Shown piece by piece: positions 1 to 7,488 of a stretch of DNA of 64,000 bases; the first letter of the stretch is position 1, and each line of letters opens with the position of its first letter. The translations under genes and the position numbers were made by a program. Source of the DNA: Pseudomonas sp. BBP2017 (lineage in GTDB: Bacteria; Pseudomonadota; Gammaproteobacteria; Pseudomonadales; Pseudomonadaceae); NCBI RefSeq assembly GCF_003024385.1, contig NZ_PVZN01000004.1, positions 248,001-312,000 of the forward strand. The letters are read 5' to 3'. The notes under the pieces are model-generated. The model was not told the origin of the DNA. It saw only the letters and a list, made by a program, of their open reading frames with translations, and ran no database searches.

Positions 1-677
1 AAGGGCTCCCCGGCACGAAGGATCAGCTTGAGCACTTCATTGGCCTGAAAGCAACCGAGCAAACCGGGTATGACACCGAGAACGCCGGCTTCCGAGCAGT
101 TTTGTGTCAAGTGAGGTGGAGGTGGTGTTTCGAACAGATCCCGGAAGCACGGCCCCCATTGTTGGGTGTGCCGGTTGTAATAATTGAATACTGATACCTG
201 CCCCTCGAACTGACTGATCGACGCATAGACCATCGGTTTTTCGTACTCAATACAGGCATCACTGATGAGGTATTTGGCGTCGAAGTTATCAGTGGCGTCG
301 ACGATGATGTCGTAGTCCGCCAGCAGCGATTGGACGTTGTCCGCGTTCAGCGTCGTGGCAACGGCGTGGGCGACGATTTCGGGGTTCAACTGGTTAATGC
401 GGCGCTTGGCTGCCAACACTTTCAGGTCACCCACATCGGCAATCGCATAAAGAATTTGTCGGTGCAGATTGCTCACGTCGACGATGTCGTTATCAACGAT
501 ACCGATCGTCCCGACCCCAGCACCTGCAAGGTACAGGAGTACCGGGCAGCCCAGCCCACCGGCGCCGACTACCAGCACCTTACTGTCTCTGAGGCGCTGC
601 TGTCCCTGAGTACCCACTTCGCTGAGGATGATTTGACGGGCATAACGAGAGGTGTTCGTCTTCAGGTTGCATTGCAT
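1..677 (-). CDS. ThiF/MoeB-family E1-like sulfur-carrier adenylyltransferase (partial)
   Basis: The first 225 residues are visible and the C-terminus lies beyond the window edge. Family members adenylate the C-terminal glycine of a ubiquitin-like carrier and help load it with sulfur. Visible: a Rossmann nucleotide loop GAGGLG (about residues 38-43), VDNDIVDVSNLHRQ (61-74) and DATDNFDAKY (128-137), followed by the SEAGVLGVIPGLLG segment (195-208). The start is the ATG one base after the stop of the MoaD-like gene, a coupled arrangement. Oddity: the first zinc CxxC of MoeB-type enzymes reads PCFRDLF here (Cys177, Asp180), so its second cysteine is missing. Context suggests service to the adjacent YcaO/TfuA genes rather than molybdopterin or thiamine synthesis; that assignment is inference. 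Confidence 0.9.
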   Translation of the reverse strand, partial: MQCNLKTNTSRYARQIILSEVGTQGQQRLRDSKVLVVGAGGLGCPVLLYLAGAGVGTIGIVDNDIVDVSNLHRQILYAIADVGDLKVLAAKRRINQLNPEIVAHAVATTLNADNVQSLLADYDIIVDATDNFDAKYLISDACIEYEKPMVYASISQFEGQVSVFNYYNRHTQQWGPCFRDLFETPPPPHLTQNCSEAGVLGVIPGLLGCFQANEVLKLILRAGEP

Positions 678-678
678 G

Positions 679-951
679 TCAGCCACCTGCCACTGCGCTG
701 ATCAGAATCAATTGTGCACGACTGTCCAGGGGACAACGACGGTCATGCTCGCTTGTGACGGGCATTCCGTCGACGAACAGTCCTACGAACGGCAGTGGAT
801 ACAGGTCTTCAGTGAAGACTGGGCCAATCAAGTCGGGAAACCGTGTGGTCAGATTGTTCAGGACATCGCTGACAGACAAGCCCTCAGTGGCGTGTGTTTT
901 ATGTTGATCGGTGTAGGGCATGAACTGCCGAGGAAAGTGCACGACTGCCAT
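679..951 (-). CDS. MoaD/ThiS-like ubiquitin-fold sulfur carrier
   Basis: A 90-residue protein ending in AVAGG. The C-terminal Gly-Gly is the hallmark of ThiS/MoaD carriers, which are adenylated and then converted to a thiocarboxylate by a ThiF/MoeB enzyme. The segment VSDVLNNLTTRFPDL (about 27-41) fits the helix of the beta-grasp fold, and FVGLFVDGMPV (55-65) fits a beta strand. It starts 4 bases after the HEXXH gene ends, and its stop is one base before the E1 start, so the three are one transcription unit. The pairing with YcaO and TfuA suggests it donates sulfur for peptide thioamidation. A role in molybdopterin, thiamine or siderophore thiocarboxylate synthesis is less likely, because no such genes lie nearby. 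Confidence 0.85.
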   Translation of the reverse strand: MAVVHFPRQFMPYTDQHKTHATEGLSVSDVLNNLTTRFPDLIGPVFTEDLYPLPFVGLFVDGMPVTSEHDRRCPLDSRAQLILISAVAGG

Positions 952-955
952 TGGG

Positions 956-1725
956 TCATCCTTGAGCGGTGTCAGTTGTTGGTTCGCTGGAAAACACTTC
1001 CAGCCTGGAGGTGATCAGTTTTCCGATTTCAGACAGTTCGGTCGAAGCTTGGAGAGTGGCCAGACTTTTGAGGAAGTACTGATGCAAGAACCCAAGTCGT
1101 TCGGGGCGCGCACGTACAGAACCGCTGGCCAGCAACCGCTGGTGGTAGTTCACGGCGCTGATCGCGAACAGGCAAGCCAACAAGACACCCCGAGGATTTT
1201 TGCCGCCTGTTCCTGATGGAAGTATGTAGTTTTCCGAACTGCCCTTGAGCTGGAAGTCGTAAATCTCGGCGATCATACTTGACCAGATATGAGACATTTC
1301 ATGCACTAGTAACTCTTCAAGGTCCGTCATGCTGGTAAATGCAGCTTCGCCCAAAAACATTTGCTGCGGCAGCACGGGGTTGGTCAGGCTGACTTGTTGG
1401 GTCAGCAGCTTATGTATGTTGATCGGTAGCTCGAATAACTCGGTCCATTCCGGCAGCAGAGTTTTTAGGTTGCGCTTCGCTTCAGCCAACATGATCTGCT
1501 CGGCGTCACTGAGCGCTTGATGGGGTGGGGCGTGGGCGCTCCTTCGATATGCAGGTTATACAGGGTAGTGGCAAAATTTGGTTGCAAATAGGTGCTTAAA
1601 GATAACTCGCCTCCCTCTATGTTTTTACGTACAACGGCTACGAGTGTTAAAAGCTTTTTGCTATTGAACCCTGGATGCACAAAGGGCAGGCCGTTAATTT
1701 CACGAAGTATGTCTGATGGTGACAT
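956..1725 (-). pseudogene. HEXXH-motif RiPP-associated protein, frame broken near 1520
   Basis: Two overlapping frames appear to make one protein of about 256 residues. The N-terminal part begins at the ATG at 1725, one base after tfuA stops, and reads through about 1465. The C-terminal part reads in another frame to 956 and carries LLVHEMSHIW, a zincin-type HEXXH motif. The C-terminal frame has a TAA just upstream of the join and no convincing start, so the two look like one gene with a one-base loss in the C-rich stretch around 1515-1535. HEXXH proteins of unknown role recur in peptide-modification clusters, so this may be a leader protease or modification partner. A sequencing error, true decay or programmed -1 frameshift cannot be told apart here. 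Confidence 0.6.
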
Positions 1726-1726
1726 T

Positions 1727-2401
1727 TTATTTTTCCGTTCTCGTCCATGGTTGTAGCTTGAGGAAGTCGATCAAATCCAGGCTCTTTATTCGATAGGCAG
1801 AAAAATTTTCCAAGGCGCTGTCTATTTGCTTCGCCGCAACAGGAAGTGCCAGCAAAGCTTTTTTCAAACAGCTTAACGTTCGATGTCCGTACCACATGTT
1901 TTTCAGATGGTGAAGTATGTGTTGTTCCTGTGCTGGTGTAATTATCTGCTCGATCGCCCACTGTCTTAAAAATTTCCTGATATGAATAAGTGGCTCGCTG
2001 AGTGAAAGGAAAGGCTCTTGAGCTTGATGTATTAAAGTTACCTCGTCGTCGGACATGTCCGGATCGCTGGCGAACTGTCGATACACTTCACCAAAGCCTG
2101 TCATTCCCAGCGTGTCCATTTCACAGGCGCGAATGGCCCCCATGGAAGATAATCCCCAAATACGCCAACCAGAACCTAAAGCGTTGAGTATTTCAGAATG
2201 TCCGACGGCAGGGTGTGTATGGAAAACACCATCGACTATGGCGAGGTTCGAGGGTGGCGACTGAGTTACCAAACGCTCGATATCGCCGCGTTTGACGGGA
2301 GGGCGTAATATCAGGCTGCTACTGCACAGTAATTGATGGTCTATCCCTTGTAGAGAGGGGCCCGCAAACAGCGTGCATGCCTCAAGCGCTTTGTTTGACA
2401 T
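1727..2401 (-). CDS. TfuA-like protein, partner of YcaO in thioamidation
   Basis: A 224-residue protein with the TfuA core: IVDGVFHTHPAVGHSEIL at about 55-72 and GLSSMGAIRACEMD at about 83-96. TfuA proteins work with YcaO enzymes to convert a backbone amide to a thioamide, as in thioglycine formation on methyl-coenzyme M reductase and in thiovarsolin-type peptides. The start overlaps the end of the upstream ycaO-like gene by 20 bases, so the two are translationally coupled and probably act as a pair. Base composition is visibly more AT-rich than in the genes to the right. Family identity is clear from the motifs; the substrate is inferred from the neighbouring small ORF. Confidence 0.93.
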   Translation of the reverse strand: MSNKALEACTLFAGPSLQGIDHQLLCSSSLILRPPVKRGDIERLVTQSPPSNLAIVDGVFHTHPAVGHSEILNALGSGWRIWGLSSMGAIRACEMDTLGMTGFGEVYRQFASDPDMSDDEVTLIHQAQEPFLSLSEPLIHIRKFLRQWAIEQIITPAQEQHILHHLKNMWYGHRTLSCLKKALLALPVAAKQIDSALENFSAYRIKSLDLIDFLKLQPWTRTEK

Positions 2402-3596
2402 ACGTAAGTAACCTCGGACCGACCCTTTTCAAACCAGGCTCAAAGGCTTCAAGTCCCGGAATAATAATTCTCACCACAGAGATGTCGTCTGCCGTTTTAC
2501 TGAGCAAAACCCTTAGCACGGTGCTGAGTCCGACACTCTGCAATCGCTCGATGAGCAGTTCCCAGGCCGATTCGATCGTGGGAATCTTGGCTTCTTGGCA
2601 GTCGATGGAGGAGTAGTCGACCATCTGGCTTCGGGACGTGGCCACGGTACGCAAGCGTGAGATGGCCTGAAGCTCGACCGTACGCCCTGTTTTCTCGAAA
2701 TATTTGACGCGTTCAATGATGTCGTCACGGCCTCCATGTATGTGGCTTAAACGGCTTTGAGCTGCCTCACAGATGGCCCGGATCAAGGCGATTTCTTTAA
2801 TGGGGTGCAACCCTGAGCCGGTGGCCACAGAGATGGGCGCCTGGGAAGTCTCTTCCATGATAAAAGCCTGAAAATAGGCCAGGCCAAAACAGTTTTGTGT
2901 GTAACGAATCGACAGGGTCAGTCCCGCGTCGATGATTTTATTGATCAGTGCTTCGGTTTCTGCGCTGGAGCGGTCCAGATTGACGAGACAAGAGCGGTCA
3001 TGTACATGATTAAAGGCTTGAACATCACGCTCCATGAGCTCGCAAATAGCGTGTACTGAGGCTTCCACCAAGTCATTGCCTGACGCCAGGCCGCTGGAGC
3101 TTTCCCCGAAGAGTCGTTGCCCGGGATTTTCGGGGTAAGGAATGAACACCAGTTCGGCGGGTGCAAGTACCTTTTTCTTGCGTAATACGTCTTCAATGTG
3201 TACGGCCATGATGAGTGAGTCGGCGTCGGCAGAAAATCCATACAACATGCAAAATTGATTGAATGCTATTCGTCCTTCGTGACTTTCAATGAGTTTTCTC
3301 GGTGTGGTCTTTAGCAGTTTTAGTTGCGCGGTGTTGTATTGCGCAAGGCTGAACTCGATGGCTTCCATGTACGCGCCTATTTTGGCTTCTGCTGGTCTGA
3401 GACCCTTGCCAGCGTTTACGCATAGCGATCCCTTCAAGGCGTCGGGTCGTATACTGGCAAATACCGGGATGCCGATTCGGTCTAGCCATGTCGTATCAGT
3501 CACTCGAGTAATCCCCAGGCGTGGGGCTATGTTGATGATGATGTTTAATGTTTCTTCGGCGCTGCGTCGACGAAGACTCGAGCTAAGCCTTTGCAT
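2382..3596 (-). CDS. YcaO-family ATP-dependent peptide backbone-activating enzyme
   Basis: A 404-residue YcaO protein. The ATP/Mg-binding signatures are present in order: AGKGLRPAEAKIGAYMEAIE (about 62-81), SSGLASGNDLVEASVHAICE (167-186) followed by LMERD, and EAAQSRLSHIHGGRDD (277-292). YcaO enzymes phosphorylate a peptide amide oxygen so a nucleophile can attack; with TfuA the nucleophile is sulfide-derived and the product is a thioamide. The start chosen is the ATG at 3596, preceded by AAAGG at suitable spacing; an earlier ATG at 3626 has no ribosome site. No PxPxP tail of the azoline-forming type is seen. A hairpin terminator separates it from the upstream precursor gene, so it is probably expressed by read-through. 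Confidence 0.95.
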   Translation of the reverse strand: MQRLSSSLRRRSAEETLNIIINIAPRLGITRVTDTTWLDRIGIPVFASIRPDALKGSLCVNAGKGLRPAEAKIGAYMEAIEFSLAQYNTAQLKLLKTTPRKLIESHEGRIAFNQFCMLYGFSADADSLIMAVHIEDVLRKKKVLAPAELVFIPYPENPGQRLFGESSSGLASGNDLVEASVHAICELMERDVQAFNHVHDRSCLVNLDRSSAETEALINKIIDAGLTLSIRYTQNCFGLAYFQAFIMEETSQAPISVATGSGLHPIKEIALIRAICEAAQSRLSHIHGGRDDIIERVKYFEKTGRTVELQAISRLRTVATSRSQMVDYSSIDCQEAKIPTIESAWELLIERLQSVGLSTVLRVLLSKTADDISVVRIIIPGLEAFEPGLKRVGPRLLTYVKQSA

Positions 3597-3653
3597 AACT
3601 GATAACCTTTGAGCAATGAGAGGCATGTGTAGATATCGCGTTTAACAAAGTAA

Positions 3654-3683
3654 AAACGGGAGAGAATGACTTCTCTCCCGTTT
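3654..3683 (-). terminator. Hairpin terminator/attenuator between precursor and YcaO genes
   Basis: A perfect 12-bp inverted repeat (3654-3665 with 3672-3683, 6-base loop) lies immediately after the precursor stop codon. Read on the minus strand it is followed by a short T run, as in an intrinsic terminator. Placed between a small precursor gene and the enzyme genes, it would make precursor mRNA more abundant than enzyme mRNA. Confidence 0.8.
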
Positions 3684-3685
3684 CT

Positions 3686-3862
3686 TTAGGCTGCGGTTGC
3701 TACGTCTTCACCTAGAGCGAGAGTCAATACGTTGTTGTTCGACTGGTGCGCCACAAAGCCGGCGTGCATCAGGCTTTCATTATTCAGAATTACGGAAAAC
3801 TTATCCGCGGTTTCTGCATCAAGTTCAAGTTCGAAGGTTGCATCTTTAACTAAGAAATTCAT
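3686..3862 (-). CDS. Candidate RiPP precursor peptide (58 aa)
   Basis: A 58-residue acidic peptide and the first gene of the YcaO/TfuA unit. The start is the ATG at 3862, with AGGA 8 bases upstream; ATGs further upstream (frame open to 3925) lack a ribosome site. The first half, MNFLVKDATFELELDAETA, is charged and leader-like. The second half is rich in Asn, Ala and small hydrophobics, and the end reads LALGEDVATAA. There is no cysteine, so thiazoline formation from Cys is not possible; backbone thioamidation or Ser/Thr chemistry remains. No known family is recognised. Precursor status rests on size, position, the dedicated promoter and the terminator that follows. The leader/core boundary cannot be set from sequence alone. 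Confidence 0.72.
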   Translation of the reverse strand: MNFLVKDATFELELDAETADKFSVILNNESLMHAGFVAHQSNNNVLTLALGEDVATAA

Positions 3863-3920
3863 GTGGCTCGTCCTGTTCATAGTGCTGCGTTTGAGAAGGT
3901 TCGTTGCGCAACACTTATGA

Positions 3921-3948
3921 AGCATTGCAGGTAATGTCTTCCTGTCAA
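3921..3948 (-). promoter_or_regulatory. Putative sigma-70 promoter of the RiPP unit
   Basis: On the minus strand a perfect TTGACA (3948-3943) is followed after 16 bases by AATGCT (3926-3921), which is preceded by TG as in an extended -10. It lies about 60 bases upstream of the chosen precursor start. The -10 is a weak match, so the call rests mainly on the -35 and the position. Confidence 0.5.
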
Positions 3949-4407
3949 GTTAAGATTTTTTGTTTGGGTGTGTTTGTTTAGTGCTTGCCTGGCAAGTACT
4001 GGAAGTACTCGTGGATTGCTGTAGGGCTATTCCGGTTTGATGGGTGTTATTATAAACATCTTATTTAGATATATGCAGTGATGAAAGCCCGCCTTGCGCT
4101 GCGCTTTCTGCGCCTAATAGTTTTGCTACCTTGGTCGTTCCACGGAGTTAGTTATATATGTGAATACCTGCTGCGGCACACCTGAGCTGTTGGGTGCCGA
4201 TAAGGGCGTTTTTGACGAGTCGGCCAAAGCATTTAAGCTCGTGTTCCTGGGTCGATTCGATCAGCAGCGCTGCCTCGGCCTGGGTCGTCAACGGGTTGCC
4301 GGGAATCGATTATGAGACGAAACTGTCGCAGTCTCTGCGCAATTTCATACAAGATTGCCCGGCGCTTTAGGCGTAGGCTGGAGTTCTTCCCTACATGGAG
4401 TAAACCC
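3949..4407. other. Intergenic region between RiPP unit and PLP-enzyme gene
   Basis: About 460 bases separate two divergent units. The left part is AT-rich and the right part GC-rich. Short open frames exist on both strands between about 4140 and 4315, but none has both a credible start and a recognisable domain. I see no RNA gene or insertion sequence. Confidence 0.5.
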
Positions 4408-5325
4408 TTGAGCCTGCATATCGAAACCCCGTTGCTGGCATCTCGCCCGCTGAGCCTGGCCAGTGGCCTGGACATCTGGCTGAAACTCGACGCCTTGCAG
4501 CCTTCCGGCTCGTTCAAGTTGCGCGGTATTGGTGCGGCCTGTGAGGCCTATGCCAAGCAGGGTAAGCGCCGTTTTGTATCGTCGTCAGGTGGCAATGCCG
4601 GGATCGCCGTGGCTTACGCCGGGCGCTGCCTGGGCCTGGCGGTTACCGTCGTGGTGCCGGAAACCACCACCGAGCGGGCCAAACAGCTGATCCGTCAGGA
4701 GCAGGCTGAAGTCATCGTTCACGGCAAAGCCTGGCACGAGGCCAACACCCTGGCGCTGTCGCTGCTGGGCGATGACGATGCCTACATCCATCCCTTCGAT
4801 GACCCGCTGCTCTGGCAGGGCCACGCCAGCATGATTGATGAAGTCGCCGCCAGTGGCCTCAAGCCCGATGCTGTGGTGCTCTCGGTGGGCGGCGGCGGTC
4901 TTTTGTCCGGCGTTTGTGAAGGCCTGGCGCGCAACGGTTGGGGGCAGGTGCCGGTGTTTGCGGTAGAAACCGCAGGCGCCGCCTCGCTGGCCGCCGCCAT
5001 GGCACAGCAGCAGCTGGTGGCGCTGGACAGCGTCAACACTGTGGCCACGTCTCTGGCGGCCAAGCAGGTGTGTCAGCGGGCTTTCCAGTGGACTCAGGAG
5101 CGTCCGGTGTACAGTCACGTCATCAGCGACCGGGAAGCGCTCGATGCCTGCGAGCGGTTCCTTGCTGACCAACGCATTCTCGTCGAGCCCGCTTGTGGCG
5201 CGGCGTTGGCACTGGCCTATGCGCCAACAGCGGAACTCAGGCGTTATCAGAAGGTGCTTGTGATCGTCTGCGGTGGCGTCACCGCGACCATCGATCAGAT
5301 CCGCCAATGGCGGGCGGCGTGCTGA
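4408..5325 (+). CDS. PLP-dependent threonine/serine dehydratase-like enzyme
   Basis: A 305-residue fold-type II PLP enzyme. Visible: SGSFKLRG with the Schiff-base lysine near residue 37, the phosphate or substrate loop SSGGNAG near 60, and the glycine loop SVGGGGLLSG near 160. These match catabolic serine/threonine dehydratases, which deaminate the amino acid to a 2-oxo acid. I chose the TTG at 4408 because GGAG sits 7 bases upstream and the protein then opens with SLHIETPLL, as expected for the family. The frame is open upstream, but that part is basic and shows no homology. No partner subunit or regulator is adjacent. The exact substrate is not determinable. Confidence 0.88.
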   Translation: MSLHIETPLLASRPLSLASGLDIWLKLDALQPSGSFKLRGIGAACEAYAKQGKRRFVSSSGGNAGIAVAYAGRCLGLAVTVVVPETTTERAKQLIRQEQAEVIVHGKAWHEANTLALSLLGDDDAYIHPFDDPLLWQGHASMIDEVAASGLKPDAVVLSVGGGGLLSGVCEGLARNGWGQVPVFAVETAGAASLAAAMAQQQLVALDSVNTVATSLAAKQVCQRAFQWTQERPVYSHVISDREALDACERFLADQRILVEPACGAALALAYAPTAELRRYQKVLVIVCGGVTATIDQIRQWRAAC

Positions 5326-5358
5326 TGCCGCCCTGGCAGATTACATTGCGGTTTCCAG

Positions 5359-6276
5359 CTATTCCGCCTCGCGGGGCAAGTCGGGACGCTGCACCGGCGC
5401 ACCCACCAGGGCATCGTCGTGTCCACGACTCACCCACCAGCCAAACCCCGCCGCCGTAAAGAACATAATCAAGCTGTAAATCGCCGCCGGTATCGCCATG
5501 GTCGAGTTGTTCAGCAGGGTAGGGGCCAGGGCCAGTGCGATGGCCAACGTGCCATTGTGAATGCCGATCTCCATGCCGATGGCAATCGCCTGACGCTTGG
5601 GGATTTTCAGCAGGCGTGGCAGCCAGTAACCAATACCCAGGCTCAGCAGGTTGAACAGCAGCGCAGCGCCGCCCACCACGGGCGCGTAGTCGAGTACGGT
5701 CTGCCAGTCCTTGACCATCGCCAGCACGATGGTGAAGAGCAGAAACAGGGCGGCAATAATCTTCATCGGCCGCTCCATGCGCACCGAAAACCCTGGTGCC
5801 AGGCGGCGGATCAGCATGCCCAAGGCCACCGGCACCAAGACAATCGCAAACACCTGCAGCACCTTGCTAAATTGCAGCGGTATTGCCTGATCAGCAGTCA
5901 TGAAGTACGCCAGCGACAGGTTCACCAGCAGTGGCATGGTCAGGATCGCGATCAGCGAGTTGACCGCAGTCAGGGTCACGTTCAAGGCTACGTCGCCATG
6001 GGCGAGGTGGCTGAACAGATTGGCGGTGGTGCCGCCAGGGGAGGCGGCCAGCAGCATCAGACCCACCGCCAGAGCTGGGGCCAGGCCGAAACCTTTTGCA
6101 ATAAGAAAGCAGATAAAAGGCAGCAGGAGGATTTGGCAGGCCAGGCCGATCAGCACCGGCTTGGGGAATTTCACCACCCGGGCAAAATCGGCCAAGGTCA
6201 GGGTCAAGCCCAATCCGAGCATGATAAAGCCCAGGGCGAGGGGCAAAAATGCACTGAGCAACGGCGATGCAGTCAT
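5359..6276 (-). CDS. Bile acid:sodium symporter family (BASS/SBF) transporter
   Basis: A 305-residue inner-membrane protein with about nine to ten hydrophobic segments. The features ASPGGTTANLFSHLAHGD and GMEIGIHNGTLAIALA match BASS-family sodium symporters, which import organic anions in bacteria. The start at 6276 (MTASPLL) puts the first membrane helix near the N-terminus; an ATG at 6354 would add 26 residues with no membrane character. It runs convergently with the PLP-enzyme gene, with only about 33 bases between the stops. Nothing nearby identifies the substrate. Confidence 0.88.
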   Translation of the reverse strand: MTASPLLSAFLPLALGFIMLGLGLTLTLADFARVVKFPKPVLIGLACQILLLPFICFLIAKGFGLAPALAVGLMLLAASPGGTTANLFSHLAHGDVALNVTLTAVNSLIAILTMPLLVNLSLAYFMTADQAIPLQFSKVLQVFAIVLVPVALGMLIRRLAPGFSVRMERPMKIIAALFLLFTIVLAMVKDWQTVLDYAPVVGGAALLFNLLSLGIGYWLPRLLKIPKRQAIAIGMEIGIHNGTLAIALALAPTLLNNSTMAIPAAIYSLIMFFTAAGFGWWVSRGHDDALVGAPVQRPDLPREAE

Positions 6277-6444
6277 GTCGAAATCTCGCAAAAAGGGATG
6301 AGCGCCAGTGTAGGTGAGGATTTCAGGCTCTGTAGCCGGCTTATGTGGCGTCATTCACGCCAGGCTGTTGCGTCAAGGCGCCGCGCTTGTCGGCCCAGGC
6401 CTCAGGCAGTAGCATTCATGCTTTACTCAAGGATCCGACTCCCG

Positions 6445-7323
6445 ATGCAGTTCCAGCCAGGCATTCTCGCCGCCCCCGTTCCCGCCCAAGCGCGTCACCT
6501 GTTCTTCACCCTGCATACGCCGGCCGCACTGGTGGCTGTGCTTGCTGCGCTGCAGCAGCAAGTGGATGGCAGCCGCGTGGTAGCCGGTTTCGGGGCGCCG
6601 CTGGTACAGGCGCTGGGCCGCAGCATTGAGGGCTTGTGTGCATTCCCACAACTGACCGCAGCGGTAGACAACCCGTGTACCCAGCATGATCTGTGGTTGT
6701 GGCTGCGTGGCGACGACCGCGGCGACCTGTGGTTGCTCAGCCAGACCCTGGAAAAACTGCTGGCACCGGCCTTGAGCCTGGTTGAAGCCACCGATGCCTT
6801 CCGCCACAAAACCGGCTTCGACCTGACCGGTTATGAAGACGGCACGGAAAACCCGGTGGAAGATGCTGCGGTCGACGCCGCTATCCTGGCCACTGACGTA
6901 CCTGGCCTGAGCGGGTCGAGCTTTGCCGCTTTGCAGTTGTGGCGTCATGACCTGGATTGCTTCAAGGCGCTGGCGCAGGCCGAGCAGGACGACATCATTG
7001 GTCGCCGTAAGGCTGACAACGAAGAACTCGATGACGCGCCGCTGTCGGCTCACGTCAAACGTACGGCCCAGGAAAGTTTCGAGCCCGAGGCGTTTATTGT
7101 TCGTCGTTCGATGCCGTGGGCCGATGAGCGCGGTGCGGGGCTGGCGTTTCTGGCCTTTGGTCACTCGTTTGATGCCTTTGAGGCGCAGTTGCGGCGTATG
7201 AGCGGTCTGGAAGACGGCGTGGTGGACGCTTTGTACCGATTTAGCCGGCCACTCACCGGTGGTTACTACTGGTGCCCACCGCTCAGTGCACAAGGGCTCG
7301 ACCTGAGCGCGTTGCTCGGCTGA
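6445..7323 (+). CDS. DyP-type heme peroxidase
   Basis: A 292-residue dye-decolorising peroxidase. The GxxDG signature GYEDGTENP spans about residues 129-137 and supplies the distal Asp. The proximal heme ligand is probably His203 in SAHVKRT, and the RRSMPW segment follows at about 220. These enzymes oxidise dyes, phenolics or porphyrins with H2O2. There is no Tat or Sec signal, so a cytoplasmic location is likely. The start is the ATG at 6445, with AAGGA upstream. The frame is open far upstream, but that stretch is antisense to the BASS gene. No encapsulin gene is adjacent. Confidence 0.93.
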   Translation: MQFQPGILAAPVPAQARHLFFTLHTPAALVAVLAALQQQVDGSRVVAGFGAPLVQALGRSIEGLCAFPQLTAAVDNPCTQHDLWLWLRGDDRGDLWLLSQTLEKLLAPALSLVEATDAFRHKTGFDLTGYEDGTENPVEDAAVDAAILATDVPGLSGSSFAALQLWRHDLDCFKALAQAEQDDIIGRRKADNEELDDAPLSAHVKRTAQESFEPEAFIVRRSMPWADERGAGLAFLAFGHSFDAFEAQLRRMSGLEDGVVDALYRFSRPLTGGYYWCPPLSAQGLDLSALLG

Positions 7324-7339
7324 AGCTGCGCGTCGCCTG

Positions 7340-7390
7340 CATCGCTGGCAAGGCCAGCTCCTACAGTAGGAGCCGGCCTTGCCAGCGATG
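7340..7390. repeat. Inverted repeat between dyp and kup (REP-like/terminator)
   Basis: The arms CATCGCTGGCAAGGC and GCCTTGCCAGCGATG flank a GTAGGAGCCGG-type centre, a common intergenic hairpin pattern in Pseudomonas. It follows the peroxidase stop and probably ends that transcript. Confidence 0.7.
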
Positions 7391-7488
7391 GCGCACACAG
7401 CAAACTTTACGGACTTTTTACGAAGACTCGTACCGCATAAAGAGATACTGTCGGCGTTTTCAGCCCCTCCGTTCCGAGAAGTGCTACC

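Noticed and set aside
4160..4315. A GTG-started open frame of 51 codons on the plus strand, and an overlapping frame on the minus strand, between the RiPP unit and the PLP enzyme.
   Set aside because: Neither has a well-spaced ribosome site or a recognisable domain, and they compete for the same bases.
5419..6444. Long open frame upstream of the DyP peroxidase in the same frame.
   Set aside because: It is antisense to the clear BASS transporter and very rich in Gln, His and Arg; a ribosome site and the conserved start lie at 6445.
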